Assembly (NCBI GenBank): GCA_026692885.1
Contig: JAPLNJ010001122.1
Coordinates: forward strand, 1 to 22,118
Reading direction: 5' to 3'
Length of the DNA: 22,118 bases
From: Planctomycetota bacterium
GTDB taxonomy: Bacteria > Planctomycetota > Planctomycetia > Pirellulales > Pirellulaceae
In this document: positions 1-6,709 of the stretch, piece after piece
Layout of the letters: each line of letters opens with the position of its first letter
Numbering within the stretch: the first letter of the stretch is position 1
Notes under the pieces: model-generated
What the model was told of the DNA's origin: nothing
What the model saw: only the letters and a program-made list of their open reading frames with translations
Database searches by the model: none
Program-made: the position numbers and the translations under genes

Positions 1-20
1 CTATCCTTGCTCGCACTCAT

Positions 21-68
21 GGCCAGACTCCTTTCTGACGCGTGTCAGATGTATGGGGGAGTCTGGCC
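21..68. repeat. Nested inverted repeat / terminator-like hairpin
   Basis: An 11-base arm GGCCAGACTCC (21-31) is perfectly complementary to GGAGTCTGGCC (58-68). Inside lies a second perfect hairpin, TCTGAC (34-39) with GTCAGA (44-49). The plus strand then runs into a T-containing stretch (around 69-78). It could be an intrinsic terminator of a gene left of the window or the end of a mobile element. Nothing here decides between these. Confidence 0.5.
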
Positions 69-180
69 TATTTCATTTTCCAGCTATCCTGAAAAGCCCA
101 ATTTACCGAAAAAGAATCCTTAACGGCGTTGGGTGAGGGGCCGAACTAGAGCCGGGTTCCATCGGCTGCAGGGAAATGAG

Positions 181-186
181 TATAAT
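181..186 (+). promoter_or_regulatory. Consensus -10 box (TATAAT) ahead of the antitoxin gene
   Basis: A perfect TATAAT lies 38 bases before the ATG at 224. No convincing -35 hexamer is seen 16-18 bases upstream, so this may be an extended or activator-dependent promoter, or chance. It supports placing the antitoxin start at 224, because an in-frame ATG at 176 would put the box inside the coding region. Confidence 0.4.
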
Positions 187-223
187 CTATTTTGTCCGAA
201 CTGAATCCCTGGGAGATGGTGCC

Positions 224-523
224 ATGCCACTGGAAGTCGAAGCCACGTATGAAAATGGCATCCTGAAGCTGGATGGGCCGTTACCTTTCGAAGAACACGA
301 GCGTATTGTCGTCACCGTCAAGCCGAAAGTCAGTCGCATCGGGCAAAGTGCCGGCCTGCTGCGGTGGACGGGTGATCCGCAAGCCCTGCAGTATCTTCTC
401 GGCCCGGAGAGTCAGGCCAGCATCGTGGAGGGGAGCTACGGGCTGCTCGGCTGGACCGGAGACTCGGCAGTCCTTCGTAGGATCGCCGAAGACGACGCGT
501 GCGGCGTGCTGGAGTCACCGTGA
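224..523 (+). CDS. DUF104 / AF2212-like antitoxin (99 aa), toxin partner truncated
   Basis: The start MPLEVEATYENGILKLDGPL followed by an acidic-hydrophobic stretch is the classic N-terminus of the DUF104 (AF2212-like) antitoxin family, which neutralises PIN-domain VapC-type RNases. The ATG at 224 is chosen because GGGAG lies 8 bases upstream and the family motif starts there. The C-terminal half carries two imperfect copies of a Gly-Leu-Leu-x-Trp-Thr-Gly-Asp unit (about residues 46-53 and 75-82), each followed by a Leu/Arg-rich stretch. It ends TGA at 521-523, overlapping a GTG start of the PIN fragment at 520, so the pair was translationally coupled. Because the toxin is truncated, this antitoxin is now an orphan. 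The family assignment is by motif recognition and is fairly firm; binding to a toxin is inferred. Confidence 0.8.
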   Translation: MPLEVEATYENGILKLDGPLPFEEHERIVVTVKPKVSRIGQSAGLLRWTGDPQALQYLLGPESQASIVEGSYGLLGWTGDSAVLRRIAEDDACGVLESP

Positions 524-609
524 GCTTCGGGAATATCCCATCCGGTCACTCCGTGTTCCTAGACGCCGATGTTTTCGTTGAATGCAACCGAGGGGAAACG
601 CCGAGTTGA
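520..609 (+). pseudogene. Truncated PIN-domain (VapC-like) toxin remnant
   Basis: Reading from GTG at 520, which overlaps the antitoxin stop, gives VSFGNIPSGHSVFLDADVFV. This matches the N-terminus of PIN-domain toxins, including the first catalytic aspartate region (F-L-D-A-D/N-x-F). After about residue 20 the similarity ends (ECNRGETPS, then TGA at 607-609). A PIN toxin is normally about 130-150 aa, so more than 80% is missing and the RNase cannot be active. No C-terminal PIN fragment was found in the next 140 bases, which suggests a deletion or replacement ending near 580. Confidence 0.7.
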
Positions 610-673
610 CTCTCGACCCGTCGCGGGTAAAATGCCCCCAGACTCGTCCACCACGTGTGGAAGGAGATCTTTC

Positions 674-691
674 GCCGTCCTTCGGGGCGGC
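674..691. terminator. UUCG-tetraloop hairpin between convergent genes
   Basis: GCCGTCC (674-680), loop TTCG, GGGCGGC (685-691), with one G-U type pair. It sits between the plus-strand antitoxin/toxin remnant and the 3' end of the minus-strand DUF2283-like gene (stop at 753), a natural place for a shared terminator. The T tract after it is weak, so intrinsic termination is only possible. Confidence 0.4.
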
Positions 692-752
692 GATTGCATT
701 TCTTGGGGCTCGTGACCACGGCGTGAACGCTTGCCGGGCTCGCCGTTCCTCG

Positions 753-1025
753 TTACGCCACTTTCCGGAGCGGAGTCAGTTCTACAGAGTCAATCGGCTC
801 CAAACCGTAGGCGGCGAGAATCTCGTTCACTGCCTCGACGGTCACAAGGGCGGGGATGGCAATTTCGATCCCAATCGGCCGGCCGTCCGCGGTCAAATCG
901 ACCAGCAGCCCTGCTCGATGTTTTTGGACACGAGCACTTCGGTCGCCTTCCTGTCGAGGGAGGTAAAGGTATGCCGCGAGCGGCTGTCCGCCCCTGAAAG
1001 TCACTTCCAGATAGGTTCCTTGCAT
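753..1025 (-). CDS. DUF2283-like small protein (90 aa)
   Basis: The core GLLVDLTADGRPIGIEI (about residues 39-55) fits the conserved signature of DUF2283 (V-L-V-D-x-D-x-x-G-x-x-V-G-I-E-I). The N-terminal half (LEVTFRGGQPLAAYLYLP) would be its first beta strands. The start at 1025 is supported by GAGGA 9 bases upstream. It lies 48 bases after the DUF4258-like gene on the same strand, and DUF4258/DUF2283 genes often sit next to each other, an arrangement resembling toxin-antitoxin modules. By that analogy this would be the antitoxin-like partner, but no function is established. The longer antisense frame covering 582-1442 is a shadow. Confidence 0.65.
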   Translation of the reverse strand: MQGTYLEVTFRGGQPLAAYLYLPRQEGDRSARVQKHRAGLLVDLTADGRPIGIEIAIPALVTVEAVNEILAAYGLEPIDSVELTPLRKVA

Positions 1026-1073
1026 GGCCGTGGTCCTCTGAAAACGTGGTTCGACAAACTCCCGTCGCTCGCT

Positions 1074-1322
1074 TCACGGGTTGGGATAGGCTGTTACGAC
1101 GACAATCACATGTTTTTCCAGATCCGGGCTGACGATGACTTCCCAGGGACATCCGCCGAACTGAGTTTCGATCAGGAATGTACCGTGTACCTGCTCGACC
1201 AGCCCCGTGGCATCTTCCAGCATGGCACGCAGATCCGCTTCGTGGAAGACTCGTTCGTCCATTCGCTTGACGCAGTGAGAGCTGACTTCGAGTTCCCATT
1301 CCCACCAATCGGGCCACTCCAT
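1074..1322 (-). CDS. DUF4258-family small protein, putative toxin-like partner (82 aa)
   Basis: The segment HCVKRMDERVFHEADLRAML (about residues 16-35) is a clear DUF4258 signature (H-x-x-x-R-M-x-E-R-x-F/I-x-x-x-D-L/V). It continues into a beta-rich C-terminus (WEVIVSPDLEKHVIVVVTAY). I chose the ATG at 1322 (MEWPDWWEW) rather than an upstream one at 1361 because AGAGGTG lies 6 bases before it and the extra N-terminus would fall inside the inverted repeat. DUF4258 proteins have a small RelE/BrnT-like predicted fold, and some are thought to be RNase toxins; here that role is inferred. It forms a two-gene unit with the DUF2283-like gene downstream. The long inverted repeat begins only 18 bases upstream of its start. 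Confidence 0.75.
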   Translation of the reverse strand: MEWPDWWEWELEVSSHCVKRMDERVFHEADLRAMLEDATGLVEQVHGTFLIETQFGGCPWEVIVSPDLEKHVIVVVTAYPNP

Positions 1323-1339
1323 CGCGAGCACCTCTCTTC

Positions 1340-1610
1340 CGCCCCGAAGGGGCCAAAACAAATCAGCCCAGGGCAGAGCGTCGCGGCGACAGCCGCAAAG
1401 CGACGCCCTGGGTACGGTATCGATTCAACATGGCAGCCCTGAAAGGGCGAAACAAATCGGTTCCTCTCACACGGTTCGTTCGATGCGGCCAAGGCTTGTT
1501 GCGCCCCTTCAGGGCTAATGTTCTCCATCCTCTCCTGACCCAGGGCGGCGCTATGCGGCTACGCCACTCCGCTCTGCCCTGGGCTGATTTGTGGCTGCCC
1601 CTTCGGGGCG
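1340..1610. repeat. Long inverted repeat (~118-bp arms) built of nested palindromes
   Basis: The left arm (about 1340-1457) and the reverse complement of the right arm (about 1493-1610) align over their whole length with scattered mismatches, leaving a loop of about 35 bases. Both outer ends read CGCCCCGAAGGGGC, itself a palindrome around GAA. Each arm also holds CCCAGGGC/GCCCTGGG (stem) and CCCTGAAAGGGC or CCCTGAAGGGGC. The motif GGGC-x-AAACAAATC occurs at both ends of the left arm. It sits between the methylase stop (1686) and the DUF4258 start (1322). I recall similar GC-rich palindromic blocks as intergenic elements in planctomycete genomes. It contains no credible gene; transcribed, it would form a very large hairpin and could end the methylase operon. 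Confidence 0.8.
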
Positions 1611-1685
1611 AAAACCCGTGGATCACGATCAGGGATAACCCCTGGGGCCACTCGGTCATATCGGCAAATGCAAGGGGACAAAGTC

Positions 1686-4600
1686 CTAGAACAGCCGCTG
1701 CTGGGGCTTCAGCGGCTTGTTCTGCAACGTGAATGGCCCATCGTCTGCCGTCGCTTGGTCGGGCTTCTCCGGTTGGTCCTCAAGGTACCTGCGCACGGCG
1801 ACTTCGCTGCCCAACAGGGCCACGGCGTCTTGCCAGCAGTGGTCCCAGGTCCAGCCGTGGCGGGGATCGTCGGCCGGGAAGTCTTCCGGCTTCCAGACGT
1901 GGCAGCCGTTTCGCCTTTCGATCAACGGTCCAGGAAGGCCCTTGGCCGTAGCGGCCTTGGCGTTGGTCAGTTCGGGGATGCCGAGGATCTCGAAGAACTG
2001 GTCGTTCGAAAGCCCTGCGGCGGACTCGGCACTCCACTTGCCTTCCTTCAACGCTCGGAACGCGGCGGCAGCGAGGCCGGTCAGTCGCTCCCGGAACGGA
2101 TACTGGCGGTCCACTCGGTAGAAGCCCTTGGGGTCGGTTGGATCATCCCGCACGATCCAGTCGAAATCGTCCGGGTCCAAGCCGTAAAGATCTGCACACA
2201 GGGCGTCGATCTCGACCCGCAGCCGCAGGCGGTCGGCCTCGGTTACGGCCCACCAGTGTTTCCACTGTTTGGTAATTGGTGATTGGTGATTGGCAACGGA
2301 TCCGAGCGGATCGAAGCCGAACACGTCGGGGGACAGGTGGGCGAGCTTCAGCCATTCCGGAGCGAAGCGGCGGTGGATTAGATCCAGCCTAGCGGCCGTA
2401 ACCGACAACTGAGAGCGGTGGGAATTCGGTATACTGTCTGGTATGGGGCACTCGGCAACGATGAACCAGTTCAGGGTCGCACCGGAGAGTCGGGTACGAA
2501 GGACGAAGTCAAACGTCAGGGAATCGACTGCTGACAACAGAACCAGGACGGTTACAAAGTCGAAGTTGGTGGGCCGAAGAAGCGGAACCTTGTTGTTGCA
2601 GGGGAATCTCGGTACGACTGACGCAATCACCGTTCGGGTATTTGTGTTTGGTGCGATGTCGCGAAAGACGAGTCGCACAGGGTCTGAGCTGGCAGCCAAT
2701 TCCCGAAATACGTCCTCACTCATCAGGTTCGACGGCTGGAAGTTTTTCCTGTCCGACGGAATGGGCTGCCAGACCGCGTTTCTTCCAGTTCCGCTAACGT
2801 ACCCCTGCCATGAACAGTCAAACTGGTGAATTATGCGACCTTGGTAAAGTGGCAACGCGACCTCGCCACGCGGCCCGATCCAACGACCGAACACGTCTGC
2901 CTCGTAGCCCTGCGACTCCCACTTGTCCACCGGGGGAAAGTGCTTCGAGTCGTTCGTCATGTCGAACTCACGGGCGTAGGTGATCTCCCAGCCCGGAGCG
3001 TTGTCACCGATGCGTATCGAGTTGGCGTAGATCTTCCGGAAGATCTCCAAGTCGCGTGGGCTTCTCAACTCCACGAGGCTCAATGTCTTCGGACTGTTGC
3101 GGCGGACATCCTCAGGCGTAAACCGCATGGCCAACCCGTTGTGACGCAGTATGTCGTCGGGAATCTCGTGAGCATTGGGTGAATCCCCGACGCCCATGCG
3201 GAAGCGGGTGCAGAACGAAGTGGTACAGCCTCCTCTTGCCGCGAGCACAGCAACCTGCTTGAAGCGGTGGTCCGCCGCCGCGAAGATTTTCTTCTCATTC
3301 TGAAAGGCGTACAGCAAGTCGATTCTTCCTCGCTGGAGCAACTCCTCCCGCAACTCCCTAGTGCCGAAGTCCGAGTAGATACCGGTGGGCAGGATCACCC
3401 CAAGGCGGCCGTCCGTTCGAAGTAGTCGCCAGAACACTTCGGTGAACATTTTGTAGGAGTTCAGGTCGGCACTGCCTTGCAGCCGAAACGGGTGCTGGAC
3501 GTCCGCGAAACAGACGTGCTCGCTACGGTGCTTGGCCCAGAGGTTGGCGAGCCCCTCACCTTCCTTGCCCCGAACCAAGACCATGTCGAACGGCTCGGCG
3601 ACGTTCCTGACCCAGTTGCCCAGAGCCTTGAAGCGGCCGTTGTAGTCGTCCCACTGATCCGCCACGCCGAGAACGGCCTGGAACAATTCCCTTTGCTTCC
3701 GCAGGGCGGCTTGCTTGTCGTAGGTGCGGTATAGCGGATCAAAATCAGAGAAGAACTCCTGCGAGTTGGGCTTCATCACGTCCCACGGCGGATTACCGAT
3801 CATTGCGTCAAAGCCAGTTCGCTCGGGCGTGAAGACATCCGGAAACTCCAGTTCCCAGTGGAAGAACTTCACGGCCAACGCCAGCCGTTCCAAAATGGCA
3901 GCCCTCGCCTGGGACGGCTTGTGGAACGTCAGCGGCGTGGGGACCTGGCACAGCGACTCCGCGTCGGTGGGCCAGAACCAGACCGCACACCATTCGTCCA
4001 TCGCTGCTTTCAGCGTGCGGAGCGTCTGGCTGTTTTCGATGTGGCTGCGGTAGTACTGCTCACGTTCGTCCGGGTCGGTATCGTGCAGTTCGTGCATCCG
4101 TTCGTATTCGGCACGGGCCTGAGCGACGACTTGCCCTGTCGTGAAGTGCTCTCTCGGAAACAGCTCCGTTTGGTGGCTGAACCGGCTCTCAATCACCTTC
4201 CGCATCTCTTGCTTGATCCGGCCGTCACCACTGCGGCGGTTGCCGATCTTCTCGCCCTTGAGGAATTCCTCAATGCGTTGGGTGCGGGGGCCGTTCTTGC
4301 CGTCGCCGCCCTCCCGCTCCCAGGCTTTGAGCGGATATTCGTCCACGCGATCCAGCCAACAACCGACGAGCGAATTGCCGACCTTGATCTTGTGGTCCAG
4401 GAACGAGAACGGCAGTTCGGGATCGAGCGTTTCGACCCACAGGGACACGCGGGCAAATTCCACGGCCAGCGGGTTGATGTCCACGCCGTAGATGCACCGC
4501 TCAACCACATGCCGCCGCAGCAAGGCTTTGATGCGATCCTCGAACGTGTGGCCTCGCTGCGGGTCGTCGGGCGGAAAGGGGACGAGTTCCTCCTCGTCCT

Positions 4601-5771
4601 TGCCGGTGCGAGGCCGACCGTAGGGCAGCGTGATCTTCTTTGCTTTGCTGGGATCGTCGAGCTGACAGTGGTGGCAAAGCGACTTGTAGAGAGCGTCGGT
4701 CAAGTAATGCAAAGCGGCTACCAGGAACGAGGCACTGCCGCAGGCCGGGTCGCAGACCCGCAGCGATAGGATCTCTTCGGGTGGCCTCGGAACTACAGCA
4801 CGCAACACGCGATAGTCGTGCGGAGCTTCCGCGGCGATGCCGTGCTCGGCGGGGGCCGTCACAACTTCTGCTTTCGTGGCCTTGGGGGTCGTCGTCTCGC
4901 TTTCCCGCACGTAGCACAGCGGCTCCAGGGTGCGGTGAACGGTGGGAACGGCCAGTTGGGGCCGAGTGTAGAACGTACCGGTTCCCTTGCGAGTGTTACC
5001 GGCCCGGACCAGGTAGAATTCGCCGGTGGCCACGACCCGCCTTATCAGCCGATTGGCCTCGGCTTCCACTTCCTGCTGGTACTGGCTGTCGGATTCCTTC
5101 TTGCCTTGCTTCCGCATCAGCCCGGCCAGGACGACCGCTTCCCTCGCCCAACGCTTGGCTGATTCCTCGGCGTCAAGGTAGTCGCCTGTGCGTTGAACAT
5201 TGTCGGCACCGCCCTCGGCTTCAACGGTGGGTTCCTCAGGGCTTTCCACTTCGGCTTGGTCGGTATCCTCGGATTCTTCCTCTGCCTCTTCCTCGGTAGC
5301 GGCGGAGGCCGTGACCTTCTCCTTCCGCAGCGTCGTCAACAGATCCTTGAGGCCCTTCTTGTCGTTGGCCAGCATGTCTTGCAGCCGGGAGAGCGGCAGG
5401 ACCGGCTCGCGACCGAGATTGAGGAACACCTGGGGCCCGATCTGTTCGTCGGTTCGCTTCACTCGGTAGTCGAGCAGACCTTCGTAGATCAGGCCGATGA
5501 ACTCGGTGCGGAGATCCGTGTAATCCACCGGCCCTTCCACGAAGGTTTTCGACTTGCCGCGGATGACCGGCAGCGGGCCACGCAGCAACTTGCGAAGGAC
5601 GTGGTAGATCGTGGCGTCGCCGACCGGGACACAGTGCTCCAGGATGTGCAGGGCACGAACGACCGGATCGTGGCTGGCTTCAGCACCGGGACGGAACAGC
5701 ACGCCACCGTAGGCCCGCAACGGGAAATTGCCGTGGGCCGAACCGCCGTAGATCAGCCGGAACATAGCCAT
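1686..5771 (-). CDS. drmMI: DrmMI-like Eco57I-type N6-adenine methyltransferase, main part (frameshifted gene)
   Basis: This 1361-aa frame carries the catalytic core of a gamma-type N6-adenine DNA methyltransferase. SAM-binding motif I is VCDPACGSASFL at about residues 339-350, motif IV is MIGNPPWDV at about 657-665, and between them lie CIYGVDINPLAVEFARVSLW (426-445) and HWELEFPDVF (638-647). After the catalytic domain come LPTGIYSDFG and ALPLYQGRIIHQFD, typical of the target-recognition half of Eco57I/BREX/DISARM methylases. Residues 160-187 form a strongly acidic linker. The true gene begins upstream: the 5' part lies in another frame (to 6709), and similarity continues without a break from 5935 (FCLFAESRQLLP) into this frame. 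With the break repaired the protein is about 1674 aa. It would methylate adenines to mark self DNA; the helicase partner lies upstream in the same operon. Alternative names are a type IIG-like or PglX-like methylase. Confidence 0.85.
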   Translation of the reverse strand: MAMFRLIYGGSAHGNFPLRAYGGVLFRPGAEASHDPVVRALHILEHCVPVGDATIYHVLRKLLRGPLPVIRGKSKTFVEGPVDYTDLRTEFIGLIYEGLLDYRVKRTDEQIGPQVFLNLGREPVLPLSRLQDMLANDKKGLKDLLTTLRKEKVTASAATEEEAEEESEDTDQAEVESPEEPTVEAEGGADNVQRTGDYLDAEESAKRWAREAVVLAGLMRKQGKKESDSQYQQEVEAEANRLIRRVVATGEFYLVRAGNTRKGTGTFYTRPQLAVPTVHRTLEPLCYVRESETTTPKATKAEVVTAPAEHGIAAEAPHDYRVLRAVVPRPPEEILSLRVCDPACGSASFLVAALHYLTDALYKSLCHHCQLDDPSKAKKITLPYGRPRTGKDEEELVPFPPDDPQRGHTFEDRIKALLRRHVVERCIYGVDINPLAVEFARVSLWVETLDPELPFSFLDHKIKVGNSLVGCWLDRVDEYPLKAWEREGGDGKNGPRTQRIEEFLKGEKIGNRRSGDGRIKQEMRKVIESRFSHQTELFPREHFTTGQVVAQARAEYERMHELHDTDPDEREQYYRSHIENSQTLRTLKAAMDEWCAVWFWPTDAESLCQVPTPLTFHKPSQARAAILERLALAVKFFHWELEFPDVFTPERTGFDAMIGNPPWDVMKPNSQEFFSDFDPLYRTYDKQAALRKQRELFQAVLGVADQWDDYNGRFKALGNWVRNVAEPFDMVLVRGKEGEGLANLWAKHRSEHVCFADVQHPFRLQGSADLNSYKMFTEVFWRLLRTDGRLGVILPTGIYSDFGTRELREELLQRGRIDLLYAFQNEKKIFAAADHRFKQVAVLAARGGCTTSFCTRFRMGVGDSPNAHEIPDDILRHNGLAMRFTPEDVRRNSPKTLSLVELRSPRDLEIFRKIYANSIRIGDNAPGWEITYAREFDMTNDSKHFPPVDKWESQGYEADVFGRWIGPRGEVALPLYQGRIIHQFDCSWQGYVSGTGRNAVWQPIPSDRKNFQPSNLMSEDVFRELAASSDPVRLVFRDIAPNTNTRTVIASVVPRFPCNNKVPLLRPTNFDFVTVLVLLSAVDSLTFDFVLRTRLSGATLNWFIVAECPIPDSIPNSHRSQLSVTAARLDLIHRRFAPEWLKLAHLSPDVFGFDPLGSVANHQSPITKQWKHWWAVTEADRLRLRVEIDALCADLYGLDPDDFDWIVRDDPTDPKGFYRVDRQYPFRERLTGLAAAAFRALKEGKWSAESAAGLSNDQFFEILGIPELTNAKAATAKGLPGPLIERRNGCHVWKPEDFPADDPRHGWTWDHCWQDAVALLGSEVAVRRYLEDQPEKPDQATADDGPFTLQNKPLKPQQRLF
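2271..2293. repeat. Heptamer tandem repeat (GATTGGT) inside the methylase gene
   Basis: The plus strand reads GGTAATTGGTGATTGGTGAT then TGG, about three units of a 7-base repeat. On the coding strand it gives the in-frame insert NHQSPITKQ near the C-terminus of the methylase. Such ATTGGTG arrays are usually intergenic, so this looks like a simple-sequence insertion tolerated by the reading frame. Confidence 0.6.
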
Positions 5772-6709
5772 CAGCCGGGGCCAAGCGGTCTCCCGGTTGA
5801 ACAGGACGTGGGTGCCGCCTTCGTGGCGAGTGGCTTCATCAAGCGATTCGTACAGCGAACGGACGCCGTAGGATTGGGCAAAGATCGGATCATTGACCGG
5901 AAGCAGTTGTCGGGACTCGGCAAACAGACAGAAGCCGTGGAGACTTCTTCCAGCAGCAGTTCCACAGCTTGCCGGACGTTCTCCCGGAGTACGCTCGATA
6001 GGTCAGCCTGCCGCTTGCGGGATTCTTCGACGGCATCGAGCAGCCCAGAGCTACCTTCCTTGATCGGCTTCAGCGATTCCGGCGACAGCAGTTGTCGCAG
6101 GCCGCAAAGTTCTTCGGTTCCTTCGCCGTCGTCGAACCAGCGGTCACTTTCCCATTCGCACCAGGACTCAAAATCGAGGCCCGCGTACACGAGCCGGAAC
6201 TGCTGGCCGTTGGTCAGCACGCCCAGTCGCTGGCCGGTGCCTCGCAGCAGTTCGAGCATCTGGGCATACTTCGTGCGGCCTCGCCCCCGCCCAACCTGCG
6301 GCGACGGGTCTGCCATGACGAGCAGAGCAGGTGTCTGGCCAGCGTCGTCCGCAAAGATGATCCGATGCGGACGAATGGTGTCCGACCGGCTGCCGATGCG
6401 GATGGCTACCGTGAACTTCTCCTGGATGTTGTGCTGTTTGGCAAGTCGCATTCCCGTGTGCCCGAGCAGGTTCTCGAAGAGGGAATCCACGAAGCCGAGG
6501 GTCGCGGCTTGGTCTCGGTCGGCCCCATCTGCCTCGGCCTTTGCTTTGGTGGCGAAGCGAGTGTGGGCGTCACGGAGCTTGCCCAGGGGGAAAAACGTGA
6601 TCGCATCGGGAGCCGCGGGATACCGCTCGATCATCACCACGGGCGAAAGCAGCAACCCTTGATGCCGCAAGCGGGACCACCAGGCGTGGGCGGGGGGGCT
6701 ACCCTTCAT
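5771..6709 (-). CDS. drmMI: DrmMI-like methyltransferase, N-terminal part (5' of frameshift)
   Basis: This frame encodes the N-terminal ~258 residues of the methylase. It includes a helical region (GFVDSLFENLLGHTG) and an alpha/beta domain ending GVLTNGQQFRLVYAG, like the N-terminal domains of type I/IIG restriction proteins that often carry a PD-(D/E)xK nuclease. In the expected nuclease position I see ALLVMADPSP rather than an E-x-K motif, so nuclease activity is doubtful. After EEVSTA (about 5936) the frame departs into an unrelated tail (SVCLPSPDNC...PLGPG), while the correct sequence GFCLFAESRQLLPVNDPIF continues in the frame one base back. One lost G in a GGG run on the coding strand would explain it. 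The ATG at 6709 overlaps the upstream 184-aa gene (stop at 6699) by 11 bases, so translation is coupled. The C-terminal ~54 residues of this frame are not real. Confidence 0.75.
   Translation of the reverse strand: MKGSPPAHAWWSRLRHQGLLLSPVVMIERYPAAPDAITFFPLGKLRDAHTRFATKAKAEADGADRDQAATLGFVDSLFENLLGHTGMRLAKQHNIQEKFTVAIRIGSRSDTIRPHRIIFADDAGQTPALLVMADPSPQVGRGRGRTKYAQMLELLRGTGQRLGVLTNGQQFRLVYAGLDFESWCEWESDRWFDDGEGTEELCGLRQLLSPESLKPIKEGSSGLLDAVEESRKRQADLSSVLRENVRQAVELLLEEVSTASVCLPSPDNCFRSMIRSLPNPTASVRCTNRLMKPLATKAAPTSCSTGRPLGPG

Noticed and set aside
582..1442. 286-aa plus-strand open frame
   Set aside because: Antisense to the DUF2283-like and DUF4258 genes and running into the long inverted repeat; the minus-strand genes have recognisable signatures.
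1363..1732. Open frames on both strands across the long inverted repeat
   Set aside because: Their translations mirror each other because the DNA is palindromic; such repeats often cause false gene calls.
3858..4769. 303-aa plus-strand open frame
   Set aside because: Antisense shadow of the methylase core region; composition only reflects GC-rich codon bias.
5925..5945. Programmed -1 frameshift in the methylase
   Set aside because: No X-XXY-YYZ slippery heptamer or obvious downstream pseudoknot; a lost base is simpler.
5193..6662. 489-aa plus-strand open frame
   Set aside because: It lies antisense to the methylase; the minus strand has clear catalytic motifs, while this frame gives low-complexity Ser/Arg-rich sequence with no start signals.
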